14,417 nt of DNA from RGIG7213 sp045652135 (GCA_045652135.1 JAZRTS010000215.1:1-14417), one strand, 5' to 3'. Shown: positions 1 through 7,986, counted from the first letter of the stretch. Notes: generated from the sequence alone by a model not told the origin. Made by a program: numbers and translations.

Positions 1-5
1 GCCAC

Positions 6-60
6 CCAAGGAGTTGGACTTGCCTCTTGTCTTCCTAAGACCGCTTGGCCTCCGACTTGG
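6..60 (-). other. Self-complementary block downstream of tRNA-Leu, unclassified
   Basis: This stretch lies just 3' of the tRNA-Leu on its transcribed strand. It contains nested complementary segments: 6-10 with 56-60, 11-13 with 50-52, 22-24 with 47-49, and a 5-bp hairpin of 29-33 with 37-41. Together they would fold into a rod-like RNA with internal loops. No uridine run follows, so it is not an ordinary terminator. A short piece, read on the minus strand as GCCAAGCGGT, resembles a tRNA D-arm, but I cannot complete a cloverleaf and the window edge cuts the context. It may be a structured RNA, a degenerate tRNA or chance. No identity is claimed. Confidence 0.25.
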
Positions 61-70
61 CTTAATGAAA

Positions 71-158
71 TGGTGCCGGAAACCGGGCTCGAACCGGTAC
101 GGGATATAATCCCACGAGATTTTAAGTCTCGGGCGTCTGCCTGTTCCGCCACTCCGGC
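71..158 (-). tRNA. tRNA-Leu (anticodon UAA)
   Basis: Read on the minus strand this gives a full class II cloverleaf. The acceptor stem is GCCGGAG with TTCCGGC (one G-U), followed by discriminator A and an encoded CCA at 71-73. The anticodon arm is CGAGA/TCTCG around loop CTTAAAA, so the anticodon is UAA, reading UUA leucine codons. A long variable arm (GGGAT/ATCCC) is the hallmark of leucine tRNA, and the T arm is ACCGG-TTCGAGC-CCGGT. The end points follow from the acceptor pairing. A consensus promoter lies about 24 bases upstream of the mature 5' end, so the gene is probably transcribed on its own. Confidence 0.97.
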
Positions 159-181
159 ACGCTGCCTTTCACTGTTTGTTC

Positions 182-210
182 AGTATATCACAACTTCTTG
201 TTTTTGTCAA
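182..210 (-). promoter_or_regulatory. Sigma-A promoter of tRNA-Leu
   Basis: On the minus strand TTGACA (205-210) and TATACT (182-187) are separated by exactly 17 bases. This is a near-perfect vegetative promoter, and it points at the tRNA whose mature 5' end is at 158. Expected transcription start is about 175. Confidence 0.85.
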
Positions 211-244
211 TACCTTTTGCAAAAAAATCTCCAAAAAAAATATT

Positions 245-1390
245 TTAAATACTTTTCAAAAGCGGTATGAGCTTTTCCCTTTCCTTCTGTGTATTCGGCT
301 TTTCTTCGCCGGTTAATGAATCATAAAAATACTGATAGCAGAAATATGCAACGCCTGCGTAAAGCTTCAGATTTCTTGCATAATCAAGACATCTGTACAT
401 TACGTCTTTATTGTTTTTCCACTCATCGGAGGCATCTTTTGCATACTCATCCTTTTCTGCGTACGCTTTTCCGAGTGTCATACCGATAATAAGACGCACA
501 TTTTTATTCGTTATCATAGCCTGCCAATCATCGCAAAGCTTCATAAACGGACACGTGGGATGCTCAATACCGAAATAAACCTGCGGACAAATATAGTCAA
601 TAAATCCATCCTCAGAACACCATTTCACGACATTTGCATAATGTTTATCAAGCACCTGCGATATTACCCCTGCAGGGCTGATGCCGAACCACAGCTTTTC
701 ATTTTTTGACTTTGTCATTGAATAAAGCGAGGAAACGAGCTTATCAAGGCTTTCACGTCTGAAGTCGGCGAGCGAAAGCTCACCTCCCTCTTTTACGTAC
801 TTACCGTAAGAAAAGCTGTCAAAGCTTTCGTCGGTTGTCGGATAAAAATAATCGTCCATATGTAATCCGTCAACATCGTAAAGATCGAGAAGCTCCGAAG
901 CACCGTCAACGATAAGATTTCTTACCTCTTCATAAGCAGGATCAAGATAGAAATTTCTTCCCACCTGAACTATCATTTTGCCGTTTATATCTTTATCATT
1001 ATACCATTTTCCTATAGCAAAATCCTCTGAAACACTCTTTATTTCCTCTTCCGTCATACAGCGCAGAGGATTTATCCATGCGTGTATTGAGATATTACGC
1101 TTATGCGCTTCGTCAATGATTATTCTCAAAGGATCGTAATTTGCTTCCCTGCCGTATGCGCCGACAACGTACTTACTCATCGTATAATATTCAGACGGAT
1201 ACATACTGTCCGCATTCGGTCTTGTCTGAATGATCGCCGTGTTGATACCCGTATCGACAAGCTTATCAAAAACCGTTTTCACAAGAGGTATAAATTCCTC
1301 CTTCGGCCTTTGCTGTCCGTCTTTACAATATATCGACCACATATCAAACTGGGACAGCCACATTGCTTTTACATTTTCGTAGTTTATCAT
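245..1390 (-). CDS. Glycosyl hydrolase-like 10 (GHL10/DUF187) family protein
   Basis: This 381-residue protein belongs to the GHL10 family (YngK-like, TIM-barrel glycosidase fold). Motifs seen include WLSQFDM (11-17), a strand plus PNADSMYPSE near 58-67, IHAWINPLR (102-110), DGLHMDDYFYP (174-184; the DD pair sits where the family's candidate acids lie), FGISPAG (235-241) and IDYICPQVYFG (264-274). There is no signal peptide or membrane segment and no second domain, so it is probably cytosolic, whereas many relatives are exported. The ATG at 1390 is chosen over an in-frame ATG at 1429 because AGAGGA lies 8 bases upstream and it begins just after the YitT stop at 1392. It is last in the minus-strand operon, suggesting translational coupling. 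The substrate is unknown; a glycan is inferred from the family. Weak AT pairing and a T run follow the stop but are not a convincing terminator. Confidence 0.85.
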   Translation of the reverse strand: MINYENVKAMWLSQFDMWSIYCKDGQQRPKEEFIPLVKTVFDKLVDTGINTAIIQTRPNADSMYPSEYYTMSKYVVGAYGREANYDPLRIIIDEAHKRNISIHAWINPLRCMTEEEIKSVSEDFAIGKWYNDKDINGKMIVQVGRNFYLDPAYEEVRNLIVDGASELLDLYDVDGLHMDDYFYPTTDESFDSFSYGKYVKEGGELSLADFRRESLDKLVSSLYSMTKSKNEKLWFGISPAGVISQVLDKHYANVVKWCSEDGFIDYICPQVYFGIEHPTCPFMKLCDDWQAMITNKNVRLIIGMTLGKAYAEKDEYAKDASDEWKNNKDVMYRCLDYARNLKLYAGVAYFCYQYFYDSLTGEEKPNTQKEREKLIPLLKSI

Positions 1391-1391
1391 C

Positions 1392-2258
1392 TTATATTTC
1401 CTCTTCAATATTTTTCTTGTATCCTTCACCGAATACAGAAGTTGCGGAAGTTACAACAAGGAACGCTTCTTCATCCTCACAGCGCACTATGTCTTTTGCT
1501 TTTGGCAAATTTTTAGGAGGCAATACGCACATAATAACCTCTTTTTCAGAATTCGTATATGCTCCGTGTCCGTCAAGTATCGTTACACCTGTTTCAAGCT
1601 CAAGAAGCAATCTTTTTGATATTGCATCTGATTTTTCCGAAATTATATATACAAGCCTTGCAGAATCCGTACCGTACAGCACAGTATTTATTATACGCGT
1701 CTGCAAAAACGATGCGACGGAGGCATAAAGTGCTGAAGAAATATTACCGAAAGCAACTGCCGAAATTACAATTATTGCACAATCGATACCGAAGAAAAGG
1801 CTTCCCGTACTTATGTGTCTGTATTTTAAGCGAAGTATTCTTATTATTATGTCAGAACCGCCTGTCGTCGCCCCTGATCTGAACACAAGTCCTATTCCTA
1901 CCCCGGTTAAAAGCGCGCCGAATATTGCGGCGAGCAATACATCATCTGTCAATACAATATTAAATCTTGCAGCGGTATCCATAACAAACGACGACAGTGT
2001 AACGGTATACACCGTTGAAAGAATAAATCTTCCGCCAAACTTAACAGCGCCGAGCAACAGTATCGGTATATTGATAACGAATGACCACGTACCGGTGCTC
2101 ATGATCCCGACGGTTTTGTCAAGTATGATAGAAATACCGGAAACACCGCCCGGTGCTATGTTGTTACCGTCAAAGAAAATCACGACACCGACGCCGTATA
2201 TAACGGCGCCGAATGTCATCAGCAAAAAATTATATATGCTTGACCATTTAAATTTCAT
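1392..2258 (-). CDS. YitT family membrane protein with C-terminal DUF2179 domain
   Basis: This 288-residue protein has the standard two-part layout of the YitT family. The N-terminal part (about residues 8-180) has five to six hydrophobic helices with glycine-rich signatures NNIAPGGVSGISII and SGATTGGSDIIIR. The soluble C-terminal part, about residues 195-280, is DUF2179, with GVTILDGHGAYT and a final FLVVTSATSVFGEGY segment. Family members are common in Firmicutes and sit in the cytoplasmic membrane; their transported substrate is not established. Length is normal. The ATG at 2258 follows the TGA of the upstream gene (2260-2262) by one base, and no good Shine-Dalgarno is visible, so translation probably depends on coupling to the AlgX-like gene. 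Its end abuts the GHL10 start. The family call is confident; the transport role is unknown. Confidence 0.9.
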   Translation of the reverse strand: MKFKWSSIYNFLLMTFGAVIYGVGVVIFFDGNNIAPGGVSGISIILDKTVGIMSTGTWSFVINIPILLLGAVKFGGRFILSTVYTVTLSSFVMDTAARFNIVLTDDVLLAAIFGALLTGVGIGLVFRSGATTGGSDIIIRILRLKYRHISTGSLFFGIDCAIIVISAVAFGNISSALYASVASFLQTRIINTVLYGTDSARLVYIISEKSDAISKRLLLELETGVTILDGHGAYTNSEKEVIMCVLPPKNLPKAKDIVRCEDEEAFLVVTSATSVFGEGYKKNIEEEI

Positions 2259-2259
2259 A

Positions 2260-4476
2260 TCAATTCATAAATATAGGGCCTATATTCCTCTCCGCAATAA
2301 CATATATCACATAGTCCGGTTTAAGCTCGCGCAGGACTTTGTAATCAATTTCATAGTTCCACATTTCCTCGGCATAAAGCTCTGAAAAATGCTCGCCTAT
2401 TTGAGGAATTAGCTGCATTGCATACGAATCTCTCACCATATATGCCGAAGGAAGATCTGCATTATCTACAGTGAATACAATATCATCAACACCCTCGGGG
2501 CGTGATATAGTATCGGGCTTATCATATTTTTCATTCATTTGACTTTCCGATTTCAGCACAAGGTGCGGTACATTTTCCTTAATTCTCTTGTCAATATCGA
2601 GAAATCCTGCAAGGTCACCGCCAATATCCTCGTTGTATCTTATTTTGAAATCATCAAGACTATACGGCATAGCAAGAGGGTGCTTTTCAGCCACTTTTTC
2701 CATAATTGCACGGTAACCGAAGTATGCCCCCAGTTCAGTCCAATGTGTATCGGTCTGGTAATAAAGCTTTCCTATATCCTTATTTTCTGTCATAACATCG
2801 GAAATATCAATTGCCGTAATTCCATTTACTTCAGATATTTTCTCCGTGAACATCTCAAGTCTGCTTGTATTCTTCTTTGATACGCGTGACGTTATCTCTT
2901 CGGGAAGTTCGTCTTTTCCGTATATCGTTGCAGGGTTTGGTGCGCACAGAATTATCAGCTCCGTGTCTTTACCCGTAAACTTTCTTATTTCGCTAAGCTG
3001 TATAGTAAGCTGACGCTGTAAATACGTGAGCTGTTTATCGGAAAATGTATTCTGCTTTGTGAAATCTCTTATTGTTTCAGTATAATAAAGCCTTGAGCCT
3101 GTTCCGACTATTACAGTATCACTTTGCGCAAGAACGTTTGACGGATTAACAGACACAGGGGAAGATACGTTCTTACCGTCTTTTTTTGCCGTAACTGTTA
3201 TACTGCGCGTACCGTTTTCAACTGATACGATAAACAATCCGTCACAGCATACGACGCTTGACGTTTTGCCGCCTGATGTTGCCTCTATCACCGCACCGTC
3301 CTCAGCTTTGCCGAATATGACAGTAGTTCCGCGTTCCACGCACAACGACGTATATATCATGGGTTTTGCGGTTTCGGTGCTGCTTTCTTCACCGCCATCG
3401 TATGAAGATACTGCGGAATCGTCAAGGAATATGTTAATCTCATCTTCCCTTATCACCTGAACGACAGCCGATACGGATTTTGCAGGACTATAAAACAAAA
3501 TATCGGGTGTAACCGTAACATCCGTATACGTTGATGCAAAATACGTTTTGAGCATTGACCGCTCGCTTTGTGACGGTATCTGAAGCAATACAGAGGAAGT
3601 ACCCGAAACACCTGTGGATGATTTAAGAGAAGATACGGTAATTCCGTCTTTTTCTTTTGCGGTATATCTTTCTTCAAGAGAACTGATATCTACCGTATAC
3701 GTGTTATTCTTGACCGTTTTTTCAAGTCCTATGCGAACAGCAAGATCTTTGCCGTCGGTTTCTGTTAAAGCAACTCCGAGAGAATCAAAATCAACGTCAA
3801 GCGCGCTATCCTTAATGTCATTGGGCATTTTCGCTTTTATACTGTCATAAACGTAATACGCGCCCACACCGTTAATCTCATTTGCCGTATTATGATATAA
3901 AACCGTGTCGTCTTTCACGGCCTTGAGTTCATCAGAAAGGATATCGACATTGATCTGCGTATTATCTTTCAGATAACGCACAAGTCCATTTGCACGTGTA
4001 TTTTCAGATAATGCATCTCCGAAGGGTGCGATACCATCGTATACGCTCTGGCTGTTGGGAATTATGTAAAGATAATAATCCGCACCGCTTTTTTCATATT
4101 CAGCGCTTATTTTTGTAAGATTATCCGTGATTTTTTTATGCTGTTCGTCCGTATACGCGTATTCGCCGAGAAAATCAGCACGATAATTGAAGCTATCGTT
4201 TTTCACGGGAAATAAAAAGCCGTTTTCACCGCTTTTAACGTTTTCTCCGGACACGCTTCCCGTAACGTTATACACCACTTTGCGCCATATAAGCGACGGC
4301 GGACCCGAAATAACATCCGAGGCACTGTGCGTAACCTTTCCGAAAAAGCCCATCCCTTCATTTTGCGAATACGATTCGCTGTACACAAAAGCGCACGCAA
4401 GTATAAAATAAACGATTGCCGTTAGAACGATAACAGATGCCGCCGATATAATTGCTATTTTACCCTTTTTAGTCAT
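2260..4476 (-). CDS. Membrane-anchored protein with duplicated AlgX/DHHW-type SGNH domains
   Basis: This is a predicted 738-residue type II membrane protein. A Lys-rich start is followed by one helix at residues 7-31, with the rest outside. The C-terminal domain (about 455-730) looks like the AlgX/DHHW SGNH acyltransferase group, with TDTHW at 575-579 (D576, H578), GAYFGY, and RDS at 682-684 as the probable serine. An N-terminal segment (about 80-350) aligns with it: GENGFLFP matches GTGSRLYY, IIPNSQSVYDG matches CAPNPATIYGK, and LYHNTANEINGVGAYYVY matches LYYQTDTHWTELGAYFGY. That copy lacks the catalytic Asp and His (A198, E200). A beta-rich Ig-like insert lies at about 375-445. In-frame ATGs exist at 4575, 4500 and 4476; 4476 is chosen for its AAGG site 8 bases upstream, while 4575 lies within the predicted promoter. 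The role is probably extracytoplasmic O-acylation of a glycan, but no MBOAT partner is visible. It heads the operon. Confidence 0.75.
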   Translation of the reverse strand: MTKKGKIAIISAASVIVLTAIVYFILACAFVYSESYSQNEGMGFFGKVTHSASDVISGPPSLIWRKVVYNVTGSVSGENVKSGENGFLFPVKNDSFNYRADFLGEYAYTDEQHKKITDNLTKISAEYEKSGADYYLYIIPNSQSVYDGIAPFGDALSENTRANGLVRYLKDNTQINVDILSDELKAVKDDTVLYHNTANEINGVGAYYVYDSIKAKMPNDIKDSALDVDFDSLGVALTETDGKDLAVRIGLEKTVKNNTYTVDISSLEERYTAKEKDGITVSSLKSSTGVSGTSSVLLQIPSQSERSMLKTYFASTYTDVTVTPDILFYSPAKSVSAVVQVIREDEINIFLDDSAVSSYDGGEESSTETAKPMIYTSLCVERGTTVIFGKAEDGAVIEATSGGKTSSVVCCDGLFIVSVENGTRSITVTAKKDGKNVSSPVSVNPSNVLAQSDTVIVGTGSRLYYTETIRDFTKQNTFSDKQLTYLQRQLTIQLSEIRKFTGKDTELIILCAPNPATIYGKDELPEEITSRVSKKNTSRLEMFTEKISEVNGITAIDISDVMTENKDIGKLYYQTDTHWTELGAYFGYRAIMEKVAEKHPLAMPYSLDDFKIRYNEDIGGDLAGFLDIDKRIKENVPHLVLKSESQMNEKYDKPDTISRPEGVDDIVFTVDNADLPSAYMVRDSYAMQLIPQIGEHFSELYAEEMWNYEIDYKVLRELKPDYVIYVIAERNIGPIFMN

Positions 4477-4484
4477 TCTGAAAA

Positions 4485-4489
4485 CCTTG
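4485..4489 (-). promoter_or_regulatory. Ribosome binding site fixing the AlgX-like start
   Basis: CAAGG on the minus strand lies 8 bases before the ATG at 4476. The alternative in-frame ATG at 4500 has only an A-rich stretch upstream, so this site favours 4476. Confidence 0.5.
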
Positions 4490-4546
4490 AACCCATTCAT
4501 TTTATTTTTATCTTGTGAATAAACATAATACACTTGATATATTTGC

Positions 4547-4575
4547 ATTTTACCATACGGTTTATGATATTGCAA
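4547..4575 (-). promoter_or_regulatory. Candidate promoter of the minus-strand operon
   Basis: On the minus strand TTGCAA (4570-4575) and TAAAAT (4547-4552) are 17 bases apart in the intergenic region between the divergent AlgX-like and ATPase genes. The predicted start, near 4540, lies inside the longest open frame, so that frame's first ATG (4575) would not be in the mRNA. Confidence 0.5.
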
Positions 4576-4605
4576 TAAACAAGATTTAAAATAATTTCAT
4601 TTTTT

Positions 4606-4610
4606 GGGAG
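4606..4610 (+). promoter_or_regulatory. Ribosome binding site of the calcium ATPase
   Basis: GGGAG lies 7 bases upstream of the ATG at 4618. I see no equally convincing promoter for this gene in the short divergent intergenic region. Confidence 0.7.
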
Positions 4611-4617
4611 ATTTTCA

Positions 4618-7215
4618 ATGGTTACATACGAAAATTTAAAGGGACTTTCTTCCGAAGAAGTCAAAATATCAGCCGAGAAATACGGTACAAACACCGTGAC
4701 AAAGTACAAACGCCACTCCTTTGTAAAGCAGTTTATATACTCATTTAACGATCCTATAATCAAGATATTACTGTTTGCTTTATTTTTGAACGCAATATTC
4801 TGGCTTCGTGATTTTAACCCTTACGAAGCGATTGGCATAGTGTCTGCAATACTCATTTCGACGCTCATTTCAGCCGCGTCGGAATACGGTTCGGAGGGAG
4901 CGTTTTTATCGCTTCTCGAAGAAAGCGAAAAAAGTACGTCTACGGTAATAAGGAACGGAACGCTCTGTACCGTACCGTCATCAGAGATAGTATGCGGTGA
5001 TCTTGTAATGCTGATACCGGGTGAAAAAATATGTGCTGACGGTGTGATAATAAGCGGACGGATAAACGTAAATCAAGCAGCACTCAACGGTGAAAGCCGT
5101 GAAGTAACAAAGCTCCCTGTCAAGGGGGATAAATTCGGTGATATTTCAGCACAAAACACTCTTTTTGCCGGTGCTGTTGTTTGCGAGGGCGATGGCATTA
5201 TGCGCGTTATGCAGGTCGGTGACGCGACGTATTACGGCAAAATAGCAGGAGAACTGCAAATGAAAAGCGTCGAAAGTCCTCTTAAAGAGAAGCTCGGAAA
5301 ACTCGCAAAAACTATAAGTAAGCTCGGATTTCTTTCCGCTTTTTTCGTAGCGTTCGCAGACATTTTCAACACCGTAATTATAGATAACGCTTACAACAGC
5401 GAGCTTATTGCATCATTTATCTCAACGCCGTCACTTTTGTTCGGCGCGCTTCTTCACGCGCTTACACTTGCCTTGACAGTCGTCGTGGTAGCGGCTCCCG
5501 AAGGACTTCCTATGATGATAGGCGTCGTTTTGTCGGCAAATATCAAGAAAATGAAAAACGACAACGTACTCGTTCGAAAGCCCGTAGGTATTGAAACGGC
5601 AGGCTGTATGAACATACTTTTTACAGATAAAACCGGAACGCTTACGTACGGAAATCCGAATGTTACCGAAGTCATACTTTCAAACTGCAATACGTTATCA
5701 CTTTCACAATTCAAACGCACAGATGCGTATATACCTTTCAGCGAATGTGCAAGGATAAACACGTCGTGCAAAACGAACGGCGTTGAAATAATCGGCGGTA
5801 ACAGCACCGACAGAGCGCTTTTTGCCTCAGCTGATCCGAAGTGTGCCGACGGAATTACGCTCAAAGAACAAACAGAATTTACAAGTGAAAGAAAGTTTTC
5901 ATCCGCACTTGTTCAAAAAGGAGAAAAACAACGATTCTACATAAAAGGAGCGTATGAGGTACTTATTTCAAGATGCAGTAAAGGCATCGATAAAAACGGA
6001 AACACCGTACCGATCGATCCTTCATTTTTAAAAGCCATTAAAGAAAAAGCGCAGATGGCATGTCGGGTTGTGCTTCTGGCATATTCTGACACAGACGAAA
6101 AAAATCTCACACTCATATGCGCCGCCGTTATGAAAGATGGGTTAAGAAGCGAGGCAAAAAGCGCCGTATCGCGTCTTCACGGTGCAAGCGTTGATGTCGT
6201 TATGATAACGGGTGACGGTCCTGAAACCGCAAAAGCCATAGCACTTCAAGCAGGTATTGTCACATCGAAGCGCCGTCGTATCGTTACCGGCGCAGAAATG
6301 GCAAATCTTACCGATAATGAACTTCGGCAGATACTTCCGGATATTGCCGCAGTTGCGCGTGCTTATCCCGATGACAAAAGCAGGCTCGTCAGGATATGCA
6401 TGGAAGACGGACTTGTAACCGGAATGACGGGTGACGGAATAAACGATTCCCCTGCCCTTAAGCGCGCAGACATAGGATTTGCTCCGGGTTCTGCATCTGA
6501 CGTTGCAAAGCAAGCATCGGATATTATAATACTTGACGATAATATATCCTCTATAGCAAAAGCCGTAACGTACGGCCGAACGATCTTCAGAAGCATTAAA
6601 AAATTTCTGTTGTTTCAGTTGACGATGAATTTCTGTGCCGTCGGTATATCGCTTTTCGCGCCGCTCATAGGGTGTGAAACACCCGTAACCGTACTTCAGA
6701 TGTTGTGGATAAACATCATCATGGATACTTTGGCCGGTCTTGCGTTCGCAGGTGAGCAAGCACGTGAAGAATATATGAAAATACCGCCATCAGGCCGTGG
6801 AGATACCGTACTTACAAAACCTATGATATACAACATTTTTTACTGCGGCGCTGTGTGTGTGGCTCTGATGCTGTGGTATCTTACGTCTGATTTTGTTTCG
6901 TCATTCTTCGGAGGAAAGACGCAAGAATTTTACTGCGGATTTTTCGGACTTTTTGTTTTTTGCGGAATCTTCAACTGTTTCAACGCAAGAACACACAGAC
7001 TGAATCTGTTCTCACATTTGAAAGAAAACCGCTTTTTCATGCCGATAATTCTGCTTGTTATAGCCGTACAGCTCGGACTTATGTACTTTGGCGGAAACAT
7101 ATTCAGATGCGCACCGCTCAGCGTATATGAGCTTGTTTTCGTATTACTGATTTCTTCACTTATAATTCCGCTCGACCTTGTACGGAAATTAATTACAAAA
7201 ACAAACAAAATATAA
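4618..7215 (+). CDS. PMCA-type calcium-translocating P-type ATPase
   Basis: This 865-residue P2-type ATPase is predicted to export Ca2+ from the cytoplasm across the cell membrane at the cost of ATP. All family landmarks are present: the A-domain loop NGES at 157-160, PEGLP in M4 (294-298), DKTGTLT with phosphorylated D337, TGDGPETA from 531, and the hinge TGDGINDSPA from 604. Site II calcium ligands are E295, N699 and D703. M5 reads FQLTMN and M6 reads WINIIMDTLAGLA, patterns typical of the plasma-membrane (PMCA) subclass with a single Ca2+ site rather than the SERCA subclass. Ten membrane helices in the usual 2+2+6 arrangement can be seen. The A-domain motif is NGES instead of the usual TGES, with the catalytic Glu retained. 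It is transcribed alone, divergently from the AlgX operon. Ion specificity is inferred from the motifs. Confidence 0.92.
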   Translation: MVTYENLKGLSSEEVKISAEKYGTNTVTKYKRHSFVKQFIYSFNDPIIKILLFALFLNAIFWLRDFNPYEAIGIVSAILISTLISAASEYGSEGAFLSLLEESEKSTSTVIRNGTLCTVPSSEIVCGDLVMLIPGEKICADGVIISGRINVNQAALNGESREVTKLPVKGDKFGDISAQNTLFAGAVVCEGDGIMRVMQVGDATYYGKIAGELQMKSVESPLKEKLGKLAKTISKLGFLSAFFVAFADIFNTVIIDNAYNSELIASFISTPSLLFGALLHALTLALTVVVVAAPEGLPMMIGVVLSANIKKMKNDNVLVRKPVGIETAGCMNILFTDKTGTLTYGNPNVTEVILSNCNTLSLSQFKRTDAYIPFSECARINTSCKTNGVEIIGGNSTDRALFASADPKCADGITLKEQTEFTSERKFSSALVQKGEKQRFYIKGAYEVLISRCSKGIDKNGNTVPIDPSFLKAIKEKAQMACRVVLLAYSDTDEKNLTLICAAVMKDGLRSEAKSAVSRLHGASVDVVMITGDGPETAKAIALQAGIVTSKRRRIVTGAEMANLTDNELRQILPDIAAVARAYPDDKSRLVRICMEDGLVTGMTGDGINDSPALKRADIGFAPGSASDVAKQASDIIILDDNISSIAKAVTYGRTIFRSIKKFLLFQLTMNFCAVGISLFAPLIGCETPVTVLQMLWINIIMDTLAGLAFAGEQAREEYMKIPPSGRGDTVLTKPMIYNIFYCGAVCVALMLWYLTSDFVSSFFGGKTQEFYCGFFGLFVFCGIFNCFNARTHRLNLFSHLKENRFFMPIILLVIAVQLGLMYFGGNIFRCAPLSVYELVFVLLISSLIIPLDLVRKLITKTNKI

Positions 7216-7223
7216 TTTTTTGC

Positions 7224-7252
7224 TTGACAATATGTAGTGCAAGTATTATAAT
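7224..7252 (+). promoter_or_regulatory. Perfect-consensus promoter of the PGT/PLP/ATP-grasp/GDPD operon
   Basis: TTGACA (7224-7229) and TATAAT (7247-7252) are separated by exactly 17 bases, matching the sigma-A consensus at all twelve positions. It begins 9 bases after the ATPase stop codon, and transcription should start near 7259, giving a leader of about 59 bases. A GAGG ribosome site lies 10 bases before the ATG at 7318. Confidence 0.92.
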
Positions 7253-7317
7253 GTGTGTAATAAATATTATATTACCAATTTTCTACGGTATGTTTTAAAA
7301 ATTGAGGTCTACATATT

Positions 7318-7986
7318 ATGTACGCAAAATATCTTAAAAGATTATTGGATTTTTTTCTGTCATTTATGGCTTTGCTGGTTTTGTCGCCGATATTTATCAT
7401 TTTGACTGCAGTCGGCGCCGTGGCGGTCAAAGGCAATCCGTTTTTCACGCAGTTACGCCCGGGTAAAACCGATAAAAAAACGGGAAAAGAAAAAATATTC
7501 AAGCTTGTAAAATTCAGAACAATGAGTAATGAAAAAGACGCAAACGGAAATCTTTTGCCCGATGAATTGCGTATAACCAAATACGGAAAATTTCTCAGAA
7601 GCACTTCACTTGACGAAATTCCCGAGCTTTGGAATATTCTGAAGGGTGATATGTCCATCGTTGGACCGCGTCCTTTGCTCGTCAGATATCTTCCTTATTA
7701 TACAGAAGAAGAACGCCGCCGACACGACGTACGTCCCGGTCTTACCGGATTGGCTCAGGTCAGCGGAAGAAATATGGTCAGCTGGGAAAAGCGATTTGAA
7801 CTTGACGTTGAGTATACAGAAAACGTATCTCTTTTTCTTGATATAAAAATCATCATCGACACGGTAAAATCCGTTTTGTCATCTGATGATATTTCACTTA
7901 ACGCTCTGGAGGATTTTGATGAATACCGCAGAAATCAAGCAATTGAACCCAACCTTAATACAGAAGCTGGAACAGTTAAACGGTAA
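7318..7986 (+). CDS. PglC-like sugar transferase (monotopic phosphoglycosyl transferase)
   Basis: This 222-residue protein is a bacterial sugar transferase (PF02397) of the minimal PglC size, without the extra N-terminal helices of WbaP-type enzymes. Residues 8-36 form the single hydrophobic re-entrant helix with the usual SP break. KFRTM (65-69), the catalytic Asp-Glu pair at 99-100 in LDEIPELWNILKGDMS, GPRPLL (116-121) and RPGLTGLAQVSGRN (139-152) are all intact. By family it transfers a phosphosugar from a UDP-sugar to undecaprenyl phosphate at the inner face of the membrane, the first step of a lipid-linked glycan. The sugar cannot be read from sequence. It is first in the four-gene operon. 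Its last 68 bases overlap the next gene in another frame, and the C-terminal 25 or so residues are polar and poorly conserved in appearance. Confidence 0.92.
   Translation: MYAKYLKRLLDFFLSFMALLVLSPIFIILTAVGAVAVKGNPFFTQLRPGKTDKKTGKEKIFKLVKFRTMSNEKDANGNLLPDELRITKYGKFLRSTSLDEIPELWNILKGDMSIVGPRPLLVRYLPYYTEEERRRHDVRPGLTGLAQVSGRNMVSWEKRFELDVEYTENVSLFLDIKIIIDTVKSVLSSDDISLNALEDFDEYRRNQAIEPNLNTEAGTVKR
7908..7912 (+). promoter_or_regulatory. Ribosome binding site fixing the PLP-enzyme start
   Basis: GGAGG lies 6 bases before the ATG at 7919, inside the coding region of the sugar transferase. It decides against the longer in-frame start at 7886 and confirms the 68-base overlap. Confidence 0.8.

Noticed and set aside
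70..270. Plus-strand open frame containing a GLEPV peptide
   Set aside because: It is the antisense of the tRNA-Leu and its promoter, a well-known kind of false gene; no ribosome site supports it.
1813..2385. 190-codon plus-strand open frame
   Set aside because: It lies antisense to the YitT and AlgX-like genes, has low-complexity composition, no family motif and no ribosome site.
4477..4575. Longer N-terminus for the AlgX-like protein from the ATG at 4575
   Set aside because: That ATG overlaps the -35 of the predicted promoter, and the extra 33 residues are not signal-like; 4476 has a better ribosome site.
6142..6759. 205-codon minus-strand open frame
   Set aside because: It lies entirely within the calcium ATPase, whose conserved motifs fill the region; the antisense peptide is Cys/Arg/Tyr-rich and unlike a real protein.
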